NCBI GenBank assembly: GCA_930367215.1
Contig: OV884059.1
Coordinates: forward strand, 48,206,957 to 48,270,956
Source: Pollenia angustigena
Lineage: Eukaryota; Arthropoda; Insecta; Diptera; Polleniidae
Reading direction: 5' to 3'
DNA length: 64,000 nt
The translations under genes were made by a program, and so were the position numbers. The stretch's first letter is position 1; every line of letters starts with the position of its first letter. Positions 32,779-44,527 of the stretch are shown here, one piece after another. The notes beneath the pieces are model-generated. The model searched no databases and was not told where the DNA came from. It saw only the letters and a list, made by a program, of their open reading frames with translations.

Positions 32779-33918
32779 TTATACTTAAGGAAAAAATGGT
32801 TATACATATTTATTTTATATATGCAGTGTTTGTATTGTGTCTAACCCAACAAACACATTTTAAAAAATATACAACTTCATATGAGAAGCTTAAAGGAAAT
32901 GCGGTACATATGTTTTACTTGACCTAAGAATTGTAACCAGAAAAATAAATAATTTTTTCCAATAGATATTTGTAAACAAAAAATTACTTAGGTTATTAAT
33001 AACCAAAAATAAATAAATTTTACTTTAATTGGTTATCACAACCAAAAAAAAAATATATATAACGATAATGGTTAAAGGTTCCCAATTGAAAATAAAGGAA
33101 TTTTTCTCGTAACCTTTACAAAAAATAATAAAAGTAATTACTTTTAGTTCCTGAGTTATTTTTGGAATAAAAACAAAAAGGTCCATATAAAACAGCTATT
33201 TTTCAACGTAAACATAAAAGGTCGAATTTAACTCTTAAAAAAAGAGTTTTATTAAGCCGTCATAAATTAAAACTCATTTCAGGAGTTTGATTTTAACCGA
33301 CATTTAATTAAATTCATATTTTGTACATGGACACCCAAAGCTTGTATCTGGTCAGATCACTACAATTTGTAAAGCAGTGTTATCTAATCAGCTTGCACTG
33401 CAATTAAACTAATTGTCATTAAAAAGAAGAAGAATAAGAATTTTAGGCCGACAATTTTATGACTGCGAAATAAAACACTCTTTTTAAGAGTTCATCCATA
33501 CCTACTTTTATTTTTTCGTTGAAAAATGATTTTTAACTGTGGAGTTAAGATCGTTTATTCTAGATCACCATAGGTTCTTAAAGGGACGAACCTATTGGTA
33601 TAAGACAGTATAGGTCTCCGCTGACTCTAATATGGAGAGTTTTCAAGCTAAAATTATATGGATCACTCTTATAAACGGTCCCTGCAATTTATCCTTAAGT
33701 AAAATCTATTCATATAAAGGGTGTCTGGTGGCAAAATTATATTTTTAAATGCGATTATTTCAAAAAGTAATAAACGTTGCGGAGGGAGGTTGGAATTATC
33801 GATTGGGAGAATTTGTCAGTCACAGTAGTCGAGTGAGCATCGCGCGTTCGCTGAGGAGACATTTTTTAAGGGTAATGATTCTTACGTAATTGCTCGTCGA
33901 CAATTTTGTTCAAAGTTC

Positions 33919-34155
33919 ATTTTCACTTAAATAGCCACGTCAACAAACAAATCTACCGTTACTGGTCTCCAAGAACCTAAAACCCTCGATTGAAACATCA
34001 AGTACCTTTACATTGCCCCAGGGTAAATGTTTGGTGTGCCTTATCCACGCATGAGAAAATTGGGTAATTTATTTTTTTAAATTCTCGTAAAACAAGGCTC
34101 CGTTTTTAACAGTGTGTTCAAGTCGACAAAAGACATGTGGATGACATACTCTTTT
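33919..34155 (+). pseudogene. Mariner/IS630-family transposase relic, copy B
   Basis: Reads FHLNSHVNKQIYRYWSPRT, stop, then LKHQVPLHCPRVNVWCALS in one frame. This is the better preserved of the two copies, and the C-terminal DDILF-type motif follows. The catalytic middle is deleted and stops interrupt the frame. Confidence 0.62.
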
Positions 34156-34164
34156 AAAAATAAA

Positions 34165-34673
34165 GGGTACGTTCGTAAATGCAGTTGCTGCGCATCAGTT
34201 GCGCATTAGTAAAGTTGAATGTTCGTAAATGCATCACTTGTAAGAAACTTGGCATTACTTTCATATGTCAAATGTTTTTTTATGCAGTGATGCCGCAGTT
34301 CTGCAGCAAATATTGGCAATTATTGCATCAGTTAATTTTCTGATGCAATAACTTTTAACATAAAAGAAATAGTTTTATTTTTCTTTTTCGATGCTTTTTC
34401 TTGTAGTTTATAAGAAAACTATTACTTTTTGGTTAAATAGTTTTAATAAAATTTGCCATCGCTATTGTTGATAACATTTTTTTTTTATTATTTTATGTTC
34501 GCTCATAAAACTTTTAAAATTTAGCTCTTGCTCAAAAATTCAAACTTTGCACAGCTGATGTGCAGTAAAAAAGCATCAGCATCACAAGCGCAACTGGTGA
34601 TCACGCATCAGCAACAATATTTTGCATCACTGCAGCAGTGATGCACAGTTTTGATGCATTTACGAACGTACCC
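34165..34673. mobile_element. MITE with GGGTACGTTCGTAAATGCA ends
   Basis: 19-bp perfect inverted ends, with a 3-bp AAA flank on both sides (34162-34164 and 34674-34676); copy A has the empty site. The interior is rich in TGATGC/GCATCA and CTGCAG-like motifs. Non-coding. Confidence 0.85.
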
Positions 34674-35983
34674 AAAATCCGCATTTCCATTCTAACGTTC
34701 AATGCTTTTAAAAAAACTTTGTGTCAATTATTAAATTTTTTATTTAAGTTTGAAAATATAAATCTGCTATCAGATACCCCGTATTTTTTAATTAAATAAA
34801 ATTTATTTATAAAACATTTATTTTTATTTATTTTTTTTAAAGCATTATGTAATGGTTAATGGTTTTGTTTTTTAATTTGCCGTTTTTTCATAATTTGATT
34901 TTCGATTTTTTTTTGAAAATATGTCGATTTTTTACTAAAACCATCTGGCACCCCTGGTTGAGATCTTATACAAATTTTTACAAACTCTCTTATTTTCATC
35001 AACTCGCCAACAATATTTAAAAAAAAAACAGATTACCACAGATATTGTAGAAATACTTATGTTGACAACAGGTATTTGTAAGCAAAAAAAAAATGTTATG
35101 ACACACTCAATCCAAAACCATAAGCATCTGTTTTTGTTTTTAAGATATGGTGAGTGGGCAAAAGCAAAACCATACAATATCAGTTACACTCATTCTCTCA
35201 TTTATATCAGTAGTAACAGATATATATCTGGTGTATCTGTTTCAACAATACTTACTGATACACTCGGGCAGGTCTTTAATATCAATACAATGATGGCGAA
35301 AAACATATCGAGTCGGTCTGCTGCCGTTTTTGGTTACATTTCTTCTTTAGCAAAGGAAAGGATACAGCAACAGAGAGAGATTAAGAAAAACATTGTGTTG
35401 TGTGTAAAAATAAGACTTCGTTCAAAAATTATTCCAACAAAAAAAATGTGTTTCAAAGCCAGCCGGCGGCTCTGCTCTGCCGTCATCTTCTCATACAGTG
35501 CTTACTTGTGTGCGCGTCATTGCTTGTGCAAAAACTTTTTTTTTTTTTATTTTGAAATTTAGTATATGAATTTCAGTAAACTTTTTGTTTGATTCAGTTT
35601 ATTTGTTTCAATAAACGAAATGCAAATAAATTGTTTGAATATGCAAATTTGTTTATAGGACCGATTTCAGACAAAAAATTGTTTGATTCTACAAATTTTT
35701 TGTTTGAATTGGAAAAATAATTTTTTCTGTGTAGGGCATCATCAATATGAAGATGCATTTTTCTATCAGTGTATGGGCAAGAACAGTTTTTTGGAGAAAA
35801 TCTATTTTAAAGTTAACAAGTTCATTTTTTTCATATCAAAGGTGTATTTTAAAGCTTTAATAAAGTTAGAAAACTGCGGTTTGCTGCATTAGAAAGAGCG
35901 TATTGTCTATTTTAAGAATCACCAAAAAAGTAAAAATCGATTTTTTTCATCCATAATTCCCTTTTAACTGAATCTGTCACATA

Positions 35984-37264
35984 TATAATTTTTGGTTATT
36001 TGTTGCTTATTTTCTTAATTATTTTTTAAAATATTTATTTTAGCAAAAAACTTTCTTTAAGGCTAATGTTTTTAACTAGACGAGCGCGTTCTAAAAACAT
36101 GCAGTTAAATGTTTTTAGAGCGCGAGTACAACATTTAAAACAAATATTGAAATTTTGCTTTTGTTTTAAATGCTAGTTAAACGAGTCACTTTTGCACACG
36201 CGTTCTAAAAACAGGCAGTAAATATTGCCAAATATCATATTCTTGTAAAATGTTTTTTAAAGAGATATTCATATGTACCCAAATTACATTTGAATAAATG
36301 GGCTTAAACCAGCGAAGGGCAGATAGAGAACATGGAATTAAAGAGAGTAAATTAGTTGATTTAAACTTAGAGAAATTTTTGAAAAGTATGTAAATTTGCA
36401 AAACAAAAAAAAAAAAAAAAAGTTCAGAAAAAATATTATTATTATATAATTCATCAAGTTTTCCTTAACGGTAAAATATATATGTATGTATGTATATTCA
36501 TATTGTCACCTGAAATCGAAAAGACCGTGAGCAAAAACTTCAAAATGTGTACTAATTACATGTAAATATGAAGAAAAAAAAGGAATTCAATATAAAAACT
36601 CGATTATTATATAATTCATCATCCCACATGATTGCTGAAAAGTTTTTAAAACAAGCAGAAAAAAACATACATAAGCACAGCTTGATCACAACACAATAAA
36701 TGTATTGTCAGTGTACCACTACGAAATTGCAAAATTTGCCTTGTTGAAATTTATTAAGCAACTGAATACAATTTAATTTTTTTCCTTCTGTTGTATTTGT
36801 TTTTCGGGTTGCCTTTGTTTCTGTTTATGCATGAAACAATGAATTCATGATCTTCAGTTTGCGGGCAGTAGTAAATGAGCAAATACAACATCACACAAAC
36901 ACGTGTATGTGTTATACGGTAAATTTTTTCACATTCTGATTTCAATGTAAATATTGTTGTTTCTTCTTGTTTTGACTGCTAAAAAATAGTTTTTTATTTA
37001 TTTTCTCTATTTTAAATCTACTTTTTTTAAGTTAAAAAGTAGTATAATAAAACAAGTGTTTTGGTTATTTTATGGAATAACTTAGTAGGGCAATTTTTAG
37101 CAGCTCTGGTAACAAAAACACTGAGTAAATGTAAAATTCCGAAAAACTTCGTAATCCAGGCAAACCCCCCCCCCTTCCTAAAACACAACTAAACCGATTT
37201 TGGGGGATAGAATGTAAGAAACAAAAAAAAATAACGACCACGCCAGTATTTATATAATTAATGA
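35984..37264. other. AT-rich spacer, no gene
   Basis: Contains short inverted GCGTTCTAAAAACA/TTTTTAGAGCGCG motifs (36080-36210) and a TATGTATGTATG run near 36482. There is also a C-run (CCCCCCCCC) near 37167. No ORF resembles a known protein. It ends where LINE D begins. Confidence 0.5.
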
Positions 37265-38037
37265 TCAAATGCTTTTCTTATGACATTTACTATTCGATGA
37301 GTTTGTTCAATTGTGCTGTGTTTTGTTCTAAATCTGAATTGATAGTTTAGAATACAACTGTTTTCACTTAAAATTGGTGTTAATTTCGAAACTAATAATT
37401 TCACAAATAGCTTTGACATATTTGGTAATAAGCTAAAAGGCCTTCATAACTCAACCTTTGTATGATCTTTACCTGGCTTTGGTATCATGGTAACTAAGGA
37501 AACCTTCTATTTTTGAGGATATTATTTAGGGCGTAAAATAGAATTAAAAATAAAAAGAATAATTTTCTTTGCCACGCAAGGTAGCTCCAAAAGCATTTTA
37601 TTGCTGATCTTATCAATACCAGGTGCCTTCAGTCATAAACATTTCTTTTTCTCTTATCCCAAATCTTAGGGGAGTAGCTGCTCTAACATTAACAGCCGGA
37701 GATATATTTGGTGTAAATACGTTTTTCAAGTGACTAACAAACAGACTTCCCTTTTCAATATCGTTTCTTGCCCAACTACCATTCAAGTTTCTTAATGGTG
37801 GCTTAGATATAACTGGCCTTTTTAGATTTCTAGCTGCACAACATAATGAATAGTTTGATTGTTGAGTTGCATCAAGTTCCTTAAGATATTTTTCCAGAGA
37901 AGCCGTTTTCTGAGTCTGCAGTAACTTTCTCAGTCTTTTTGTGCACTCTTTTAATAAATTCGGGGATCTGTACAGTTGCAACTCTTTTCGAACTCTCCTT
38001 TTTTCAGTCAAGAGCCGCTCGACATCTGTGGAACATA
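37265..38037 (-). pseudogene. LINE D ORF2 fragment (linker and N-terminal RT)
   Basis: The frame 38011-37613 matches the LINE A linker. Beyond it, about 37610-37265 encodes the RT N-terminal region with shifts, ending where the element is cut off inside the fingers region. Downstream RT motifs including the catalytic FADD are absent. Confidence 0.82.
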
Positions 38038-38219
38038 CAGTGCCTCACATAAATATTGGCACAACAAGAATTTTTATGTTTATGCCAGCTGCACGGCGAA
38101 TTGGAACATTATACAAGTGAAAAAATGGTTTGCCATAATCATTTTTCAGTTTATTAAGTAATGCAATTATTTCTTTAATTAAAATTTAATTTTATTAAGT
38201 ATTTGCAACACGTTTAACA

Positions 38220-40298
38220 AAAAACAAGTAAGAGTGCTATATTCGGCTATGCCGAATCTTATATACCCTTCACCATGGTTTGGAAAGAACAGAAGTTTAT
38301 ATATATATTTAAATACATGTATATATACATGTATATTTATAAAATATATATCGTTTAGTTTTATTTAATTATTTGCACATGATTGCGTGCTATTAAATAT
38401 ATTAAAAGTTTAATTAATATATAGCACGTTAAGTTTTGATCGAATTTCAGTATTTGGTCATGCCGACATCTTAAAGTATAAAATTACCATTTACTTTGGT
38501 GATAAAACTTGTAGTCGGGAAGTTCTATGGTTCACGAAAATAGGTATTAAAAAAAAACTATATTTTTGACATTACTTTTTTTTTTACCGATATTCCGAGT
38601 TTTTCTAAAGATTTCCGATATTTTGATATCTAAAACGTATGAATAGGTCATAATACAGCTCTAAAATTTTAGTTTTTATAAAAATGTTAATGTTTTTAGT
38701 CCTTTTTTGGAGTATTTTGCACATAACTTAACCATTTTTAACCGATTTGGCAGATTTATATACCAATGTGCTTAAAAATAATATTTCCATTAAATTGGCT
38801 TATAGGCATATATATATATACCTACATATTTGTACATATATTTAAGCAAACTTAATTATAAAAAAAACAAACTTAATTATAAAATAAAAAACAAACTTAA
38901 TTATAAAAAAGAGTAACTTTTGGGATTTCAGTATTTTGATTATAACTCAGCCATTTTTTAACCGATTTGACAGATTTATACACCGACGTGTTTAGCAAGA
39001 AATTTACCATTTATTTGTGTTATAAAACTTGGACTCGGGAAGATCCATGGCTACCGAAAATGGGTATTTAAAAAAAAACCGGTTTTCCCGAGTTCTTTAT
39101 AAAATATGTTCTACTTAAAATTTCCGATATTTTGGTATATAAGTCATTTCCATAGGACATATGACAGCCCTAAAATTTAGGTTTTTATAGAATTTTTAAA
39201 ACGTATGAATAGGTCATAATACAGCTGTAAAATTTTAGTTTTTATAAAAATGTTAATGTTTTTAGTCCTTTTTTGGAGTATTTTGCACATAACTTAACCA
39301 TTTTTAACCGATTTGGCAGATTTATATACCAACGTGCTTAAAAATAATATTTCCATTAAATTGGCTTATAGGCATATATATATATACCTACATATTTGTA
39401 CATATATTTAAGCAAACTTAATTATAAAAAAAACAAACTTAATTATAAAATAAAAAACAAACTTAATTATAAAAAAGAGTAACTTTTGGGATTTCAGTAT
39501 TTTGATTATAACTCAGCCATTTTTTAACCGATTTGACAGATTTATATACCGACGTGTTGAGCAAGAAATTTACCATTTATTTGTGTTATAAAACTTGGAC
39601 TCGAGAAGATCCATGGTTACCGAAAATGGGTATTTAAAAAAAAAAAAAATAATTTTGGTCATAACTTTTTTGTATCTGAACCGATTTTCCCGAGTTCTTT
39701 ATAAAATATGTTCTACTAAAAATTTCCGATATTTTGGTATATAAGTCATATCTATAGGACATATGACAGCCCTAAAATTAAGGTTTTTATAAAATTTTTA
39801 CTTTTTTTTGTACGGGAGGTACCACGCCCACTTCTCCCATCCCGCCCACATTTTGTAGGGTGGTGTGTATTGACAACCAAAATGTGTGTACCCAATTTGG
39901 AAACTTTGGCTCTTACCGTTCTCCAGATATACAGAAAAAAGCAATAAAAATACAACAACAACAAGGGATTTTTGGAAAAAATTAGAGGCAGTCGTGGTTT
40001 TTTGATCATATCTCAGCCATTTGTGGACCGTTCTTGCTGAATTTCAATAGCAAGAAATGGTGGACTATATGTGACATAAATGTAAAACAACCTAGCCGCT
40101 ATCATGTCTTGATTATCCGGAAAACACATATCAAACGTAAGACGGACAGACGGACAGACGGACATCGTTAAATCAACTTCTCTTCTCATATGGACCCAAA
40201 ATATATATACTTTATGGGGTCTAAAATCAATATTGTGGAAATTACAAACGTTATGACAAACTTATATATACCCTTTTACACCTGTGGTGAAGGGTATA
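38220..40298 (-). mobile_element. Dispersed TATACCC repeat, copy 2 (inverted relative to copy 1)
   Basis: Reverse complement of 25248-27448 at high identity, inserted between the left end and the transposase gene of the Tc1 element. The two tandem sub-blocks are present. It lacks the 117-bp palindromic MITE and the long (AT)n run. A target duplication could not be fixed because the flanks are A-rich. Confidence 0.78.
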
Positions 40299-40385
40299 AT
40301 AATAGCAATTCTAATGCACAAAACTATTGGCACACCTTATTATATACCACGCAAAACGAAAAAATTATCATATAGTATACCACAT

Positions 40386-41170
40386 TTAATACTTTGTTGG
40401 CAAACCTTTTTGCTTTATAACTGCATCTAAACGTTTTGGCATGGAATGCACCAACTCTTTCGTTGTTTCCTCGCCAATTTTTCTCCATTCTTCTGTCAGT
40501 GCCTTATTTAGGTCAGATTTGTTAGAAATTGGCCTCTTTTTCACACGTCTATCGTGTTCTTCCCAAAGATGCTCTATCGGATTGAGGTCTGGAGATTGAG
40601 GGGGATGGGGTAGGACATGTGCGATGTTATATATAAGCCACATACGAACGTCATTGGCTGAATGCTTAGGGTCGTTATCTTGTTGAAATGTAAAATTGCT
40701 TGGTAGTTTCAACTTTTCAGCGCTTTTTTGCATTTTCCTTTAAAATATTTAAATAAACCGTTTTTTCCATAATGCCATCTATGAAAACCAACTCTTCAAC
40801 ACCCGAAGTAGACATGCAACCCCACACCATAACTCCTCCCCCACCATGTTTTACAGTTGGCGCAAGATTTGATTTTTCATATGACGTATAAGGTTTTCTC
40901 CATACGGTTGTTCGTCCATCAGAGCGGAAAATATTAAATTTACTCTCATCCGAGAAGAGTACTTGATCCCAGCAGCTGGTAGGCTTGCTTATCTACCGTT
41001 TAGCGTAGGCTAAACTCTTCTTTTGGCTAATATCAGAAATAAGTGGCTTACGTCTAGCAACTCGAGCATTGAATTTTGCCTCCTACAGCACTCTTCTGAC
41101 CGTCATGGGGTGAATGTCATTCCCAAAGTCTTCCTTAACTTCAGCGGCAATCTCTGTGGATGTTTTTTTT
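40386..41170 (-). pseudogene. Tc1-family DD34E-type transposase, broken
   Basis: From about 41170 downward: an HTH-like segment (EIAAEVKEDFG, HPMTVRRVL), then WDQVLFSDESKFNIF with the first catalytic Asp, a VKHGGGGVMVWGCMS motif, FQQDNDPKHSA with the second Asp, and SPDLNPIEHLWEE with the catalytic Glu. It ends in the usual VHSMPKRLDAVI helix at 40386. Two in-frame TAG codons (one after VRRVL, one before ISKPTS) and a shift near 40735 inactivate it. It would cut at the inverted ends and integrate at TA. Confidence 0.9.
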
Positions 41171-41866
41171 TTTTACCAAACTGTCACATTAACTGCAAAA
41201 GCTGCTAGATTATGGTTACTGGCTAAACTAAACAGGTATTTTCTTAACTAAGTTGCCAAACCATAAACAAAATTAGGAATAAATCAAACAATAGTTTGAG
41301 TGTGCCAATATTTTTGTACTGCATAATTGTGAATTTTTTTGGTAAATTCCTTCCAACAATTTATTTTATGCAGATTTTTTGATGAAATTTTTTTAATGTT
41401 AAATAATAATATGAACTAATTAAAATTAAATATTTTTCCAACAATATGATATTTAGAATACTGCTAAAATAACCGTGAAATGAAAAAAGCTGGTTGTGCC
41501 AATATTTATGTGAGGCACTGTATATTTTATTATTTTTTGTTTTTTTGGGGCCAGTACTGGAATGTTGAACAGCATGTTTTAGATAACTGTTAAAATTAAC
41601 AATAGAGCGATCCACATTAGAGCTGCAAAACTATCGATAGTCGGCCCAATCGATAGTAACCTTAAAACTATCTATAGTATCAAAAGACTTATATTTACAA
41701 CTTCTTAGGACACTGTAGTCAATAAATTTTTTTTTTTTTTTTTTTTAAATTTATTTTTTATTATTGAATCTTTCTTATCGAAATTTACAATATGTATTCA
41801 AATCTTAATTCTACTTGTTGTTTATTAGTTGTTACCAGTGTAACCACTAACTGCTGTATTCAAATT

Positions 41867-44527
41867 TTAAGACTGTCTTCTAGTTAGGCTCAAAGTATCG
41901 GTTCTTTTTAGCCTCTGGTGACCTTCGAACTGAAGCAAACCCCGAGCGAGGTAGTTAGGGTGGACCATTAGTTTATCGATGTAGCTTATTGAATATTTTT
42001 TAATTTCCTCCTGGATAGTGGGGACGTTGAGATCTCTGTGGATAATATCATTACGTATATACCATGGGGCGCAGACAATTTGTCGTAATATTCTAGACTG
42101 TCTTCTTTGAAGCTTTTGGATGTTAGATGCGCATGCAGTACCCCATAATTGGATGCCATATGTCCATAATGGTTTTATGATGGACTTTTATAGAAGAATT
42201 TTGTTGTCTAAAGACAAGTTTGAGTTTCCACCGAGAAGCCAATGTAGTTGAGCTGCTTTAACTTTCATAACCGTTATTTTCGCTTCGATATGACGAGACC
42301 AGGTCAAGCGTCTATCTATATGAATTCCCAAGTACTTTACATGGTTTTCTACCGAAACAGTGATGTTATTTATTTTTACTGCTGGGCACGTTTGTCTTCT
42401 GAGCGTGAAAGTTAAGTGAGCACATTTAGCCGGGTTAACCTTTATTCTCCATTTTTCTAGCCATGCCTCTAGTTCATTGATGTGGGACTGCAGATTATGC
42501 GATGCGACTTTTAGGTCATGGTTAACGCTAATAAATGCTGTGTCGTCTGCAAATGTAGAGGCATGCGTGCTCAGGTTTGTTGGCATATCCGCTGTGTATA
42601 TTATATATAGAAGCGGTCCTAATATGCTGCCTTGGGGAACACCAGCAGTAATTTTCTTGAGGGGGGAGTATTTATCTTGCGACCTTACTATGAATGTTCT
42701 GCCTGTTAGATAGCTCTCCAGAAGCTTGTGAGTGTTTTGAGGAAGCATTCGTGGTATTTTGATGAGTAGCCCATCATGCCAAACTTTGTCAAATGCTTGG
42801 GAAATGTCTATAAACAGGGCTGAGCAGTATTGCTTATTCTCAATCGCTGATCTAATAAGGGTGACAATTCTATGCACTTGTTCTATTGTACCATGTTTCG
42901 CTCTGAATCCGAACTGGTGATCCGGGATAATGTCGTGTTCATTTAGATGAGGAGTTATACTTAAAATGAATATTTTTCCGAAAAGCTTCGATAGGATTGA
43001 TAATAAGCGTATCGGTCTATACGACGCAACCTGGCTAGCATCTTTTCCTGGCTTGGAAATCATAACAATTATAGATCTCTTCCATGAGGATGGGAAGTAT
43101 CCGACTCTGAATATAGCGTTAAAAATGAGTAGCAAGATTTTGGAAGCAGACGATAGTAAGTTTCTTATCATTGACCCTATGATACGGTCAAGTCCGGGAG
43201 ATTTTCTAATATTCACTTTTTCTATTGCAGATTTTACTTGAGTAATGTTAAATTTTAATGGATGGCTTACCTTATCAGGAATGATTGGACGACAGGAACA
43301 AGTATGTGTATCATGTGGCATGAAAACTTTCTCAAGGTGGCCGGCGAAAGCGTTTAATTTTTCATCTGTGTTTTTGGCCCAAGTGCGGTTTTCCAGTCTT
43401 AATGGAGATTCTTGGGTTATAGGGCATTTCATATGCCGTACAGCCTTCCATAAGCTATAATTGGAGTTTTTTGTGGCATCTAGGCTGTTTAGATAGCCTT
43501 CTATTGCAGACTCGTGGTTCTGTCTCAATTTGTTGCGAAGAGTTGTCAGGCATAATTGTAGTTGGGCCTTAGTGGTTTGGGAACGACTGTTTTGCCATTG
43601 TCTTCTTAACTTCCTTTTTTCTCTGATAATGGTATCTATATCCGTCGATGTATTGAATGGACCACGTTTAATTGTCCGCTTGATTGGGGTTGCATTTCTT
43701 GCTGCAGCATCCAAGACTTCTTTAAATCGGTCGACAGCTATTTGGATGTCAGATGAATTTTTTAGGGGAATGCACTGTGATAGGTGAGAGCTCACATACA
43801 TTTTATACTTTAACCAATTTGTGTTTCTGTTTGGATAGGAAATACAGTTTGCAGCTGCGGCGTTAGAGTTACCTTTTAAAATGAAGATTGAAGGTGAATG
43901 ATCAGACGAAAGATCATAGGAGGAACTAACTAGTACCTGATCGCGCTTGATGTTTTTGATTACAGCAAAGTCAATAAGGTCTGGTAGCTTGTTGAAGTCG
44001 GTTGGCCAGTAGGTAGGCTTACCACTCGATACCACATCAAAGTTATTTGCAGTTACGGTATTATATAGCTGATTACCTCTAGGACTAATAAGTCTGGAGC
44101 CCCAATATGTATGTTTAGCGTTGTAGTCGCCAGCAGCAATGAATTTCTGGCCCAATGTGGAGAAGAAGTTGAGAAATTTATCGTGTAAAATTTTCTGCCT
44201 CGGGGGACAATAAACGGATGTTGACGTTAGTTTGAAATCAGTAAGATTTATAGATGTGGCCTGGATACAATATTCTTCGAACTCTGGCAATGGTAAGTGT
44301 CTGATGTGTTTGTGCACAATTATGGCTGTGCCACCACAAGCTCGTCCGCTGGGATGTTTTGTGTCATACGTAAGGTAACCATTTACCCTAAAGCAGTTTT
44401 TATGAGTAAAGTGTGTTTCAGAGACAAGAAGTACGTCGATTTCATGCCTATGAAGAAAGTTTGCAACTTCGTGTTTATGTTGGGATAACCCGTTTGCATT
44501 ACAGAAACATATTTTTAACTGGTTCAT
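41867..44527 (-). pseudogene. LINE B1 ORF2: endonuclease-reverse transcriptase with one stop
   Basis: The frame runs from ATG 44527 (MNQLKICFCNANG; the usual Trp of FWNANG is Cys here) through SETHFTH, GDYNAKHTYWGS and SSDHSP endonuclease motifs. It continues to RT motifs LFIDISQAFDKVW, GVPQGSILGPLLY and FADDTAF. An in-frame TAA at 42188-42190 follows NKILL; the frame stays open after it through YGIQLWGT and LNVPTIQ to a natural stop at 41867-41869. Only this stop and the Cys substitution mar an otherwise complete protein of about 886 codons, so B1 decayed recently. Confidence 0.93.

Larger units (their letters stand above)
31643..35278. mobile_element. hAT-N1, copy B
   Basis: Ends TAAAGACCTGC on both sides and a perfect 8-bp duplication ATATCAAT (31635-31642 and 35279-35286). 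It aligns with copy A (5777-16106) but lacks LINE A, the 189-bp retroposed fragment and the 507-bp MITE. It has gained two MITEs of its own (32454-32778 and 34165-34673). Subterminal ATCTGTTT motifs are clear at both ends. Confidence 0.9.
31287..35731. mobile_element. Third-level TIR element, CACAGAAAAAATTATT ends
   Basis: Inverted ends CACAGAAAAAATTATT with TA on both sides (31285-31286 and 35732-35733). The subterminal parts repeat TTTGTTTGA and TCAAACAA motifs. It hosts hAT-N1 copy B. The right portion (35287-35731) shows no gene I can support. Confidence 0.8.
30633..35771. mobile_element. Second-level TIR element, CACTGATAGAAAA ends
   Basis: CACTGATAGAAAA occurs at both ends inverted, and TA flanks each (30631-30632 and 35772-35773). 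The left interior (30650-31285) is full of TGATG, GTCAT and TGACA motifs in both orientations, an unusual internal composition. It has been interrupted at TA 31285-31286. Confidence 0.78.
30603..35983. mobile_element. Outermost TIR element of a five-level nest
   Basis: TATGTGACAGTTTCAGTTAA at the left and TATGTGACAGATTCAGTTAA at the right (inverted) form the ends, with TA on both sides, as in Tc1/mariner-type MITEs. Only about 28 bp of its own left part and about 210 bp of its right part remain visible outside the next insertion. It has no coding capacity. Confidence 0.8.
38038..41520 (-). mobile_element. Tc1-like DNA transposon in LINE D
   Basis: 28-bp inverted ends begin CAGTGCCTCACATAAATATT at both sides. 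TA is duplicated (38036-38037 and 41521-41522), and the LINE D sequence continues cleanly across. The transposase gene lies on the minus strand, and a TATACCC repeat (38220-40298) is nested near the left end. Without the nested repeat it would be about 1.4 kb, typical for Tc1 elements. The tandem duplication breakpoint lies within it at 40819. Confidence 0.92.

Noticed and set aside
35059..35562. 167-codon frame at the right end of hAT-N1 copy B
   Set aside because: It crosses the element end and its target duplication, so it is a chance fusion of two elements.
25537..40009. Identical 85-codon open frames in both TATACCC repeats (25537-25794 and 39752-40009)
   Set aside because: The repeats are nearly identical as DNA, so the same frame is expected. 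It has no protein motif and lies in a repeat core that looks non-coding.
42477..43787. Plus-strand frames opposite LINE B ORF2 (also at 52358-53668 and, antisense, in LINE C)
   Set aside because: They recur wherever the LINE ORF2 occurs and have no motifs of their own; antisense shadows.
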